From positions 1 to 43,255 of the forward strand of contig JACADZ010000089.1 in NCBI GenBank assembly GCA_013389105.1: a stretch of DNA of 43,255 nt, given 5' to 3'. The stretch comes from Parvularculaceae bacterium (GTDB lineage Bacteria > Pseudomonadota > Alphaproteobacteria > Caulobacterales > Parvularculaceae). Below are positions 24,011-31,780 of this stretch, piece after piece; position 1 is the stretch's first letter; every line of letters begins with the position of its first letter. The position numbers and the translations under genes are program-made. The notes below the pieces were generated by a model. It did no database searches. It saw nothing but the letters and a program-made list of their open reading frames with translations, and was not told the origin of the DNA.

Positions 24011-24020
24011 AGATATATCA
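24011..24020. promoter_or_regulatory. TGATATATCA-type operator, site 2
   Basis: AGATATATCA, followed by TTAA, lies in the divergent region between the symporter and isochorismatase-fold genes, 18 nt before the ATG at 24039. It can control both operon B and operon C. Confidence 0.6.
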
Positions 24021-24038
24021 TTAACCGGAGCTTGGACC

Positions 24039-24737
24039 ATGCCCCTGCGCTTCGAGCCCACCATGACGCGCTCCCACAAGACGGCGCGCGAGATCTACGA
24101 AGACGTGAAGGCCAACCCGGCCCGGGCCCGCTTCGGGTTCGGCTCCAGACTCGCAATCGTCAATGTGGATTTTCAGCAGGCCTATACGCGGCCCGACCTC
24201 TTTCCGAAGACGGCCTATGTGACCGACCCAGACCAGATCGCTCATGTAAACCGCATCTCAGCGCTTGCGCGCGCGCGCGGCATGCCGGTCGTCTGGACCC
24301 GGGTGGCCTACCGTCCGGACGGCGGCGACGCGGGCGTCTGGGGCACGAGGACGGACACGGAGGACAGCCTCCAGAACATCAAATACGATTCAGACCGCCA
24401 CAAATTCGATTCGCGCTGCGAGATCGATTTCGACGCCGATCTCCTCTTCACGAAACGCATGCCGAGCGCGTTTTTCGAGACGCCGCTCGCGAGTTATCTC
24501 GTGTGGCGAAAGGTCGATACCGTGGTCGTCACGGGCGGCTCGACCTCGGGATGCGTACGCGCCACGGCCGTCGATGCGTTGAGTCACGGCTATCGCACGA
24601 TCGTTCCCGAAGAATGCGTCGCCGACAAGCATGAGAGCTACCACTTCGCCAGCTTGACGGACCTCCAGCTAAAATACGCTGACGTGGTGTCCGTCTCCGA
24701 AGTGATCGGGCGCCTGGGCGAGGCAGATGCGCGCTGA
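24039..24737 (+). CDS. Isochorismatase-fold amidohydrolase
   Basis: A 232-aa cysteine hydrolase. The catalytic triad is visible: Asp44 (VNVDFQQAY), Lys139 (FTKRMPSAF) and Cys172 (TGGSTSGCVRAT). Family members with this architecture hydrolyse N-carbamoyl or simple amide bonds (N-carbamoylsarcosine amidase, maleamate amidase, ureidoacrylate hydrolase). The ATG at 24039 follows a GGAG site. It heads operon C, overlapping the next gene by 11 nt. A role in removing the amide nitrogen of a ring-opened intermediate fits the context but is not shown. Confidence 0.9.
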   Translation: MPLRFEPTMTRSHKTAREIYEDVKANPARARFGFGSRLAIVNVDFQQAYTRPDLFPKTAYVTDPDQIAHVNRISALARARGMPVVWTRVAYRPDGGDAGVWGTRTDTEDSLQNIKYDSDRHKFDSRCEIDFDADLLFTKRMPSAFFETPLASYLVWRKVDTVVVTGGSTSGCVRATAVDALSHGYRTIVPEECVADKHESYHFASLTDLQLKYADVVSVSEVIGRLGEADAR

Positions 24738-25674
24738 TCCTAATCTCTACGATTATTGGCCGTATACGGATCGGCCAAAGATTGTCTGGCCCGGCGGCAA
24801 GAAACTCGCCTTCTGGATCGCGCCCAATGTCGAGTACTACGAGTTCGAACCGCCCGTGAACCCGTCGCGGCCGGGATGGCCGCGGCCGACGCCCGATGTC
24901 GTCGGCTATTCGCAGCGCGACTGGGGCAATCGAGTCGGCCACTGGCGGTTGATGGAACTGCTCGACAAGTACGACATGCGCGGCTCGGTGTCGCTAAACG
25001 TCGCCATGTGCGATCACTGCCCCGAGATCATCGAGGCTTGCGTGGAGCGCAACTGGGAGTTTTTTTCGCACGGGGTCTACAACACGCGTTATTCCTACGG
25101 CATGGACGAGCGCCAGGAGCGCGCGGTGCTGGAGGACTCGATCAGAACGGTGGAGCGTGCGACAGGACAGCGGATCCGCGGCTATCTCGCCCCAGCCCTG
25201 ACGCACACGGAGCGAACGCTCGACCTCATCGCGGAATACGACTTCTGGTATACGTGCGACCTTTTCCAGGACGATCAGCCTCAGCCGCTCAAGACCAGAT
25301 CGGGCAAGCTGGTCTCCATGCCCTACTCGCTGGAGGTCAACGACGTCATCGCCTATGGCGCGCTCGCCATGGACCCCTGGCGCTACGCCGACGTTCTCAA
25401 ACGGCATTTCGACCAGTTGTTGGCGGAGGGCGAGGAGACCGGGACGGTCATGTGCATCCCGCTCCATGCCTACCTTGTCAGCCAACCGCACCGCATCCGT
25501 CCGTTCGAAGAGGCCATAAGGCATGTCGCATCGTTTCGCGACGACGTCTGGATCACGACTGCCGCCGAGATCGCCGGCTTCTTTCGCGAACACTGCTGGG
25601 ATGCGTCGCTCGCCGATATTCGCCGCCGCGGCCTCGAACGGCCGGGAACGGGCTTTCAGGCGGAGGCCGGCTGA
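24727..25674 (+). CDS. Polysaccharide-deacetylase-fold hydrolase 1
   Basis: A 315-aa NodB-like protein of the PuuE (metal-independent allantoinase) branch. Conserved-looking segments are IAPNVEYYEFEPPVNP (about 32-47), QRDWGNRVGHWRLMELLDKY, EFFSHGVYNTRYSYGM (about 110-125) and LAPALTHTERTLDLIAEY. PuuE-type proteins hydrolyse C-N bonds in cyclic amides rather than sugars. No signal peptide is present, arguing against peptidoglycan or chitin deacetylation. It overlaps its neighbours on both sides (11 nt upstream, TGATG downstream), so it is made with the second copy. Confidence 0.85.
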   Translation: MRADPNLYDYWPYTDRPKIVWPGGKKLAFWIAPNVEYYEFEPPVNPSRPGWPRPTPDVVGYSQRDWGNRVGHWRLMELLDKYDMRGSVSLNVAMCDHCPEIIEACVERNWEFFSHGVYNTRYSYGMDERQERAVLEDSIRTVERATGQRIRGYLAPALTHTERTLDLIAEYDFWYTCDLFQDDQPQPLKTRSGKLVSMPYSLEVNDVIAYGALAMDPWRYADVLKRHFDQLLAEGEETGTVMCIPLHAYLVSQPHRIRPFEEAIRHVASFRDDVWITTAAEIAGFFREHCWDASLADIRRRGLERPGTGFQAEAG

Positions 25675-26576
25675 TGGCTCTTCCCGACGACTACCTGTCC
25701 TACCTCAAACGCCGGCGCGGTCAGGATCACGACCTCTATTCGCATGCGCTCGCCAAGGACCGCGCGCCGAAGCGCCTGCCGGACGGGGCCAAGGTCGCCG
25801 TTTCGTTCATCGTGCCGCTTGAATTTTTCATGCTCAATCCATCGGGGAAGCCCTTCAGGCATCCAGGAGCGATGCAGACGCCTTATCCTGACCTGCGCCA
25901 CTATACGACGCGCGACTACGGGAATCGCGTTGGCGCTTTCCGTCTCCTGAAGGTCTTTCGCGACGTCGGCGTCAAAGCGACGTTCGCCGTCAACGGCGCG
26001 CTGCTCGCGCGCGTGCCTCCCCTGATCGCCGCCATCCGCGCCGAAGGACACGAAATCGCCGCGCATGGATGGGATACCGACTCAATCCACTGGAGCGGTC
26101 TCGATCCCGCAATCGAGAAAACATATGTCGCACGAACCCGGGAAGCGTTCGCGCGGGAGGGTCTTGATCCGCGCGTTTGGATGAGCCCGGCGCGGCAGCA
26201 AAGTTCCCACACGCTGGAATTCATTCGCGAGGCGGGCTTTGACGTTTGCCTCGACTGGGAGGTCGACGCGGTCCCGATCGCGGCGCGAACGCCCGCCGGC
26301 GAGGTCCGGCTCTTTCCGGTCCTTAACGAGCTCGACGACCGGCTGATCCTGACCGTCAAGAATCACTCGGAGGACGAGTGGCGCGATCAGATACTCGAAG
26401 CGGCGGAGATGATGCGCGCCGAGCATTCCAAAACAGGAGCCCAGGCCTTCGGGTTGACGCTGACGCCTTACGTCGCCGGATTGCCTTTCAGAATCTGCGC
26501 CCTGCGCGAGATTGTAGAGGGACTGGCGCGCGGCTGTCTTGTCGCGCCGGCCGGAACGGTTGCGGCGCTCCTGTGA
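25674..26576 (+). CDS. Polysaccharide-deacetylase-fold hydrolase 2
   Basis: A 300-aa second NodB-like, PuuE-type protein, clearly diverged from the preceding one. It shows SFIVPLEFFMLNP (about 43-55), TTRDYGNRVGAFRLLKVFRD, the GHEIAAHGWDTDS motif (about 122-134) and a RQQSSHTLEFIREAGFD segment. The ATG at 25674 overlaps the previous stop (TGATG). The tandem could encode two successive hydrolases, two subunits of one enzyme, or enzymes for two related rings. Confidence 0.85.
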   Translation: MALPDDYLSYLKRRRGQDHDLYSHALAKDRAPKRLPDGAKVAVSFIVPLEFFMLNPSGKPFRHPGAMQTPYPDLRHYTTRDYGNRVGAFRLLKVFRDVGVKATFAVNGALLARVPPLIAAIRAEGHEIAAHGWDTDSIHWSGLDPAIEKTYVARTREAFAREGLDPRVWMSPARQQSSHTLEFIREAGFDVCLDWEVDAVPIAARTPAGEVRLFPVLNELDDRLILTVKNHSEDEWRDQILEAAEMMRAEHSKTGAQAFGLTLTPYVAGLPFRICALREIVEGLARGCLVAPAGTVAALL

Positions 26577-27673
26577 ACCGTCGCATCTTCCTCGCCGGAG
26601 CCGCAACTGGAGCTCTCATGACCAAGGCCGCCGCCAAGCCGCCGTCCACCGAGCGCTATACGGCGCTGGCGCTTCAAACGCGCTGCGACGCCGTGAACAG
26701 GGACAAGTCCGCTAAAGACGCCCGCGCCCGCATGAAAGGCGCCGTCGCCCGCGTCGCGGAAGAGATCGGGGCCGCGAAAGGCTTCCTCAAAGGGTTCAAC
26801 GGCTACGACCTGAAGCTCGTCGTTCTCCCCGAATACTGGATGACCGGCTTTCCGCTCGGCGAGAGCCGCGAGCAGTGGAGGGAGAAAGCCGTCATCGACA
26901 TCGGCGACGAATTCGAACAGGCGATGGCCGCCGTCGCGAAAAAGCTCGGCGTTTATCTGTGTTCAAACCATTACGAAAACGATCCTGCCTTTGGCGATCT
27001 CTACTTCCAGGCCAACGTCGCCTATTCGCCCAGAGGCGAAACGGTCCTGCGCTATCGCCGCATGATCTCCCTCTACTCGCCGACGCCCTATGACGTATGG
27101 GACGCCTATCTCGAGAAATACGGGATAGATTCCGTCTTTCCGGTCGCCGAGACCGAGATCGGCGTGCTCGGCATGATCGCGAGCGAGGAGATACTCTACC
27201 CGGAGATCGCGCGCATGTTCGCGCTGAAAGGCGCAGAGATCCTGCTCCACCCGACTTCGGAAGTCGGCGCCCCGGCGCTGACGCCCAAAGACATCGCCAA
27301 GCGCGCCCGCGCAATTGAAAACATGGCCTATGTCGTCTCGGCCAATACCGGCGGCCTGTCCGGAACCCCGGTGCCGGCGAATTCAACCGACATGATGTCG
27401 AAGATCGTCGATTGGATGGGCCGCGTCGTCGCCGAGGCCGGCGCCGGCGAGACCATGAATGCGAACGCCGTCATCGATCTGGCGGGCCTTCGTGACGCGC
27501 GCGCACGCACCGGCATGTCGAATCTTCTCTCGCGATTGCCGCTCGCAGCGTTCCGGCACGGATACAAGGCTGATCGGGCCCTGCCGAACCGAACTCCGGA
27601 CGGCCGGATGATTGAGCGCGCAGAGGCGATCAGACTGCAACAGCAAACGATCGAGAACATGTTCCGCCGATAG
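26573..27673 (+). CDS. Tat-exported nitrilase-fold protein lacking catalytic Cys and Lys
   Basis: A 366-aa carbon-nitrogen hydrolase-fold protein most like aliphatic amidases. The N-terminus NRRIFLAGAATGALM is a twin-arginine signal. The fold is intact: Glu87 in VVLPEYWMTG, RYRRMISLYSP at 160-170, and ASEEILYPEIAR at 203-214. In amidases the second motif carries the catalytic Lys (YRK), here Arg163. The third carries the nucleophile Cys (CxxxxYPE), here Ser204. A Cys hydrolase mechanism is therefore not expected, and it may be a binding protein or use another chemistry. The start is GTG at 26573, overlapping the previous stop (GTGA). It is the last gene of operon C. Confidence 0.85.
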   Translation: MNRRIFLAGAATGALMTKAAAKPPSTERYTALALQTRCDAVNRDKSAKDARARMKGAVARVAEEIGAAKGFLKGFNGYDLKLVVLPEYWMTGFPLGESREQWREKAVIDIGDEFEQAMAAVAKKLGVYLCSNHYENDPAFGDLYFQANVAYSPRGETVLRYRRMISLYSPTPYDVWDAYLEKYGIDSVFPVAETEIGVLGMIASEEILYPEIARMFALKGAEILLHPTSEVGAPALTPKDIAKRARAIENMAYVVSANTGGLSGTPVPANSTDMMSKIVDWMGRVVAEAGAGETMNANAVIDLAGLRDARARTGMSNLLSRLPLAAFRHGYKADRALPNRTPDGRMIERAEAIRLQQQTIENMFRR

Positions 27674-27708
27674 CCCGGCCAAGGCGCGCAGCGCGGGCGG
27701 CTGGCGGT

Positions 27709-28212
27709 TCAGCCCGAAGCGCCGGGAGGCCGCGAGGCCGCGAAGCGCCGCTTCAGCATCGGCATCAACCCGCCCGCTTCGATGATCGCCATCAGATTCG
27801 GCGGCAGCGGCTTCAGTTGATAAGTCTCGCCCCGCGTCTGGTTGGTGAGTCGGCCCGATGCAAGGTCGAGGTTGAGTTCGTCCCCGGCGGCCACGGTTCC
27901 GCGCCCTTCGAAAACCAGCGCCGGAAGACCGAGATTGATGGCGTTTCGAAAGAAGATGCGGGCGAAAGAAGGCGCCAGCACGGCCTTGACGCCGAGTTCG
28001 CGCAGCGAGACGGCCGCTTGCTCGCGGCTCGATCCCATGCCGAAATTGCGGCCGGCGACGACGAAGTCGCCAGGGTTCACCGTTTTCGCAAACGACGGAT
28101 CGACCGCTTCGAGGCAGCGCCGCGCCAGCTCCGCCGGCGGCAGTTTCATCAGGTATCCTGGCGCCAGGACATCCGTGTCGATGTTGTCGCCGAAGACGAA
28201 GGCGCGGCCCAT
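27709..28212 (-). CDS. LeuD-like hydro-lyase small subunit
   Basis: A 167-aa aconitase-superfamily small subunit (swivel domain). The start GRAFVFGDNIDTDVLAPGYL and the AGRNFGMGSSREQAAVSL loop (about 53-70) are the family hallmarks. It pairs with the large subunit encoded immediately upstream (TGATG overlap). Substrates of such two-subunit enzymes include isopropylmalate, homoaconitate, citraconate, maleate and dimethylmaleate. The C-terminus (RRFAASRPPGASG) is slightly long. No other leucine biosynthesis gene is nearby, so a catabolic hydratase is more likely. Confidence 0.88.
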   Translation of the reverse strand: MGRAFVFGDNIDTDVLAPGYLMKLPPAELARRCLEAVDPSFAKTVNPGDFVVAGRNFGMGSSREQAAVSLRELGVKAVLAPSFARIFFRNAINLGLPALVFEGRGTVAAGDELNLDLASGRLTNQTRGETYQLKPLPPNLMAIIEAGGLMPMLKRRFAASRPPGASG

Positions 28213-29483
28213 CAGAGGAAATCCCGCGGATCGACGATCTCGCCGGCGACCGCCGCCGCCGCCGCCGTATAGGGCGAGGCAAGGTACACTCCGGAGTCCT
28301 TGTGGCCCATGCGGCCCCTGAAGTTTCGGTTGGTCGTCGAAATGCAGACCTCGCCTTCGGCGAGAAGTCCGTGTCCCATGCCGGCGCAGGCGCCGCAGCC
28401 GGACGGCAGGAACACGGCGCCCGCCTCGGCGAGCGTCGCAAGGACTCCTGATTTGGCCGCCTGTTCCGTCGTCGTGGCGCTGGCCGGAGCGACCAGGAGC
28501 CTCACGTCCGGCGCAACCTTGCGTCCCTTGAGGATTCGGGCCGCCATGGCGAGATCATCGTGCTTGGCCCCGACGCAGGCACCGACATACACCTGATCGA
28601 CCCGCCGGCCTTTGAAGTCTCCGACCTCGGACGAGTTCGCCGGGCTATGGGGCGCGGCGACCTGCGGGGCGAGCGCGGCGGATAGGAACGCCTCGCGCGC
28701 CGAGAAGGCGTTTTCGTCGCTCCGCCAGACGACGAGCGCCTCGTCGCCGACCTCCCCGCCATGCGCGCGGATGTGCTCGAGCGTGCTCCGGTCCGGAGCG
28801 ATGATCCCCGTGTCGGCCCCGAGTTCGGCGCACATGTTGCAGAGGGTCATGCGTTCGGCCATCGACATCGCGGCGACCGTCGAGCCGCCGAACTCTATGA
28901 CGCGTCCGCCGTTCTCAACTCCGATCTCTCGGCACAGGAACAGCATGACGTCCTTGGCCGAGACGCCGTCGGCGAATGCGCCGTCCCAGTCGAGCCGGAT
29001 CGTTTCGGGCACGTCGAGCCAGGTCTCTCCCGTCGCCGCAATCGCCGTCATGTCGGTCGCGCCAAATCCCTGAATGAAGCAGCCGAAAGCGCCCCCGTTC
29101 GGCGAATGGCTGTCGCCGCCGGCGACCAACATCCCCGGCTTCAGCAAACCATGTTCCGGCATCACCACATGGCTGATGCCGCGCATGTCGAAAAAGCGCC
29201 CCACTCGGTAGTCACGGACGAAATCACGGGTTTCCTTGAGAATCGCCGCGCTGGCGGCGTCAACGGCGGGTACATAGTGATCGGAGACGATCACTACCCT
29301 GGACGGATCCCAAAGTCCGACGCCGAGCTCTTCAAGGCGCGGCCGCCAGCGACGGGGCCCGCTCGAATCATGAGCCATGGCGAGATCGACCTTCACCGTT
29401 ACGAGGTCTCCGACCGCGACTGCAGCCGCGCCAGCCGCTCGAGCGATTATCTTTTGAACAAGGGTGGCGGGAGATGCAGGCAT
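28212..29483 (-). CDS. LeuC/aconitase-like hydro-lyase large subunit (4Fe-4S)
   Basis: A 423-aa large subunit, the short LeuC2/homoaconitase-like type rather than the roughly 470-aa bacterial LeuC. The three cluster ligands are Cys303 (YVGACVGAK), Cys363 and Cys366 (PSGCGACAGMG). GGDSHSPNGGAFGCF (about 123-137) is also typical. It should reversibly add water to a substituted maleate/citraconate-type double bond. The ATG at 29483 is used; a TTG one codon earlier is possible. It is divergent from gntR1 across operator site 3. Confidence 0.88.
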   Translation of the reverse strand: MPASPATLVQKIIARAAGAAAVAVGDLVTVKVDLAMAHDSSGPRRWRPRLEELGVGLWDPSRVVIVSDHYVPAVDAASAAILKETRDFVRDYRVGRFFDMRGISHVVMPEHGLLKPGMLVAGGDSHSPNGGAFGCFIQGFGATDMTAIAATGETWLDVPETIRLDWDGAFADGVSAKDVMLFLCREIGVENGGRVIEFGGSTVAAMSMAERMTLCNMCAELGADTGIIAPDRSTLEHIRAHGGEVGDEALVVWRSDENAFSAREAFLSAALAPQVAAPHSPANSSEVGDFKGRRVDQVYVGACVGAKHDDLAMAARILKGRKVAPDVRLLVAPASATTTEQAAKSGVLATLAEAGAVFLPSGCGACAGMGHGLLAEGEVCISTTNRNFRGRMGHKDSGVYLASPYTAAAAAVAGEIVDPRDFL

Positions 29484-29542
29484 CAAGGTGCGTCGAGCCG
29501 TCCGGGGTGTCGCGCGGAACCAATGGCCCGGCCCCGCCCAAT

Positions 29543-29552
29543 TGATATATCA
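29543..29552. promoter_or_regulatory. TGATATATCA operator, site 3
   Basis: The perfect 10-bp palindrome TGATATATCA lies 7 nt before the gntR1 ATG, in the 76-nt divergent region with the leuC-like gene. Its position over the start region of gntR1 suggests autoregulation. Confidence 0.65.
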
Positions 29553-29559
29553 TGCGTTC

Positions 29560-30444
29560 ATGTCGGAACGAACCGAAAACGCGCCCCCCCGCGCGCCCTC
29601 AGGCAAGAACGGCCGAGCCTCCTCGCACCGGCCCGTGCGGAGCGTCGCGAAGGCTCGCGCCGCATTCAAGGCGGCCAAAGTCGATCCCGGCGACTCGGCG
29701 CCGCTGCACCGGCAGATCCGCGCCAAGCTCGAGGCGCTCATCAAGAGCGGCGCCTATCCGTCCGGGAGCGTCCTTCCGGGGGAGCAGGAACTCGCCCGCC
29801 ACTTTGAGGTTTCGCGTATCACCGTAAAACGCGCAATGAACGATCTTGCCATCGCCGGCTTCGTCCGACGGATGCGGGGCCGCGGCACGATCGTAACGGG
29901 CGACGGAACGGCCCGGCCGACGTTGAGCGGCAGCTTCAACACCCTGATGCAGGCTCTCCGGGCCATGGGCGAGGAAACGCAAGTCGCCCTCATCGACGTA
30001 AGGAGCATGGCGCCGCCGGCCAAGATCGCCGAGATGCTCGAGCTTGAGCGCGGCACGCGAGTCGAGCGCGCGATCCGCGTTCGTACGCTCAAAGGCGCGC
30101 CGTTCTCGTATCTGGTCACATACGTCCCCCTCGACATCGCCGCGCGCTATTCGCATGCAGATCTTGCAACAACGCCCTTCCTGACCTTGCTTGAGCGAGC
30201 CGAGGCGAAGGCGGCGGAAGCCGAGCAGACGATCACGGCGGTCGCCGCGTCGAAAGACATTGCGGACGCCCTCCAAATCGCTCCTGGAGCCCCGCTTCTC
30301 AAAATTACCCGCGTGATGCGCGACGTCCGCGGTCGGGCGATTCAGGCGATTGAAGCTCAATACCGCCCTGATCAGTTCGAGTATCGAATACTCCTTACGC
30401 GCCGGTCCGAAGGTGAAGGAGGCGTCTGGAGCGATCGAGGCTGA
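29560..30444 (+). CDS. GntR-family regulator with UTRA domain (GntR1)
   Basis: A 294-aa HutC-type regulator. A 45-residue basic N-terminal extension precedes the winged helix (about 46-120; LPGEQELARHFEVSRITVKR). The UTRA effector domain spans about 135-285 and ends EAQYRPDQFEYRILL. UTRA domains bind small ligands, usually the pathway substrate or an intermediate, and release DNA. The ATG at 29560 is chosen because the upstream frame crosses the operator. It is the probable reader of the four TGATATATCA-type sites, since one lies directly before its own gene. Confidence 0.9.
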   Translation: MSERTENAPPRAPSGKNGRASSHRPVRSVAKARAAFKAAKVDPGDSAPLHRQIRAKLEALIKSGAYPSGSVLPGEQELARHFEVSRITVKRAMNDLAIAGFVRRMRGRGTIVTGDGTARPTLSGSFNTLMQALRAMGEETQVALIDVRSMAPPAKIAEMLELERGTRVERAIRVRTLKGAPFSYLVTYVPLDIAARYSHADLATTPFLTLLERAEAKAAEAEQTITAVAASKDIADALQIAPGAPLLKITRVMRDVRGRAIQAIEAQYRPDQFEYRILLTRRSEGEGGVWSDRG

Positions 30445-30457
30445 CCGACGCCGCAGG

Positions 30458-31780
30458 TCATTCCGGAACCAACGGTGCGGGCGCGGGACCGCGCGCGGTT
30501 TCGAAGGCGAGCGCGGCGGCGAGCGCCGCGCCATCCTTCCCCGCGGGCGCGATGAACTGGATCGAAGTGGGCGGCGTTCCCGAAGTCGCAGCAGGAACCG
30601 CTGCAGCCGGAAACCCGCCGAAATTCGCGATGCAGGTGAAGTCGGCCTGGTTGGCCGGAACGCGCGACCCGAACTCAAACGGCGTCTGCGGCGCCGTCGG
30701 CATGACGATCACCTCAGCCTGAACAAAAAGACTGCTGAAGCGCCGCGCCGCATCCAGCACCTCGCGACGGGCCTGCTCAACCTTATCCCGGCTCTGCCGC
30801 GCGCCCCATTCGAGCATGCCCGCGAACTCATCGGAAAACCCCGATCGCGACGCGCGCAGCGCCTCCTGATGCGCCCGGTGACCTTCGACCTCGCTGATGA
30901 GCAGCCCGGCGCGGCGCAGCGCGCCGAAATCGAAGCCTGAAATGTCGATCTCGACGCATTCGGCGAAAGTCCCGAGCAGCTCTGCGGCAGCCCTGAACGC
31001 ATCGTGGACATCCCGCTCCACGGAGACGACGTCGCCCCATCGGGCGATGCCGATGCGCCGGGGCGGCTGCAGCGCGCCCGAGAGGCCGAAACTGCGCATC
31101 ACGAGCGCCAGGCCGGACGCATCCGTCGCATGGACGCCGACGTGGTCGAGAGTAGGGGACAGGTCGATCAATCCTGCGTCGGAAATGACCCCGCGGGTCG
31201 GCTTGACCCCGGCGACGCCGCAATAGGCCGAAGGGATGCGCACGCTCCCCATCGTATCGGTGCCGAGCGCGAAGGCGCAAAGGCGGGCTGCGACCGCCGC
31301 GGCCGAACCGCCGGACGAGCCGCCGGGCGTCAGGTTTCCGCCCCAAGGGTTGCGGCACCGACCGAAATGCGGGTTGTCGTTCGTCGCGCCCAACGCGCCT
31401 TCGTGCATGTTGGCGACGCCGATCGGAACGGCGCCGGCGCGCCTCAGGAAAGCGACGGCTGGCGCATCCGTCGCGGCGATTCTGTCTCGATAGGCGCCTA
31501 TTCCGGCGTGAAAGGGCTGGCCCGCGAGCGCGATGTTGGACTTGACGGCGAAGGTAAGACCGTCGATCGGCGACCGTGCTCTTCCCTCGCGCCAGCGCTT
31601 GGTCGCCTCGGCAGCCTCCAGCCGCGCCTCGGTGAGGCGGAGGTGCAAAATCGCGTTGAGCCCTGCGTTCAGGCGTCCAATTCGATCTGCATACGCCTCA
31701 AACGCCTCAAGCGGCGTCGCCCGGCCTTCGGCGAAGGCTGACGACAGGCCGCTAGCGCCGGCGAACGCAAGGTCGGTCAT
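30458..31780 (-). CDS. Amidase-signature family amidase
   Basis: A 440-aa Ser-cisSer-Lys amidase. The triad is visible: Lys80 (FAVKSNIA), cis-Ser155 (TPGGSSGGSAAA) and Ser179 (GTDTMGSVRIP). It hydrolyses an amide to acid and ammonia. It is related to GatA and aryl/aliphatic amidases, but no gatB or gatC is nearby, so it is catabolic. It is the last gene of operon E, overlapping the ligase stop by 4 nt. It may take the half-amide produced by ring opening. Confidence 0.9.
   Translation of the reverse strand: MTDLAFAGASGLSSAFAEGRATPLEAFEAYADRIGRLNAGLNAILHLRLTEARLEAAEATKRWREGRARSPIDGLTFAVKSNIALAGQPFHAGIGAYRDRIAATDAPAVAFLRRAGAVPIGVANMHEGALGATNDNPHFGRCRNPWGGNLTPGGSSGGSAAAVAARLCAFALGTDTMGSVRIPSAYCGVAGVKPTRGVISDAGLIDLSPTLDHVGVHATDASGLALVMRSFGLSGALQPPRRIGIARWGDVVSVERDVHDAFRAAAELLGTFAECVEIDISGFDFGALRRAGLLISEVEGHRAHQEALRASRSGFSDEFAGMLEWGARQSRDKVEQARREVLDAARRFSSLFVQAEVIVMPTAPQTPFEFGSRVPANQADFTCIANFGGFPAAAVPAATSGTPPTSIQFIAPAGKDGAALAAALAFETARGPAPAPLVPE

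Noticed and set aside
26378-26572. Extended frame upstream of the nitrilase-fold gene
   Set aside because: It lies within the second deacetylase-fold gene, is rich in Arg, and has no family similarity. The GTG at 26573 gives a clean twin-arginine signal.
27709-29483. Leucine biosynthesis genes leuC/leuD
   Set aside because: The large subunit is the short type, no leuA or leuB is nearby, and the pair is divergent from a GntR in a catabolic island. A catabolic hydratase is more likely.
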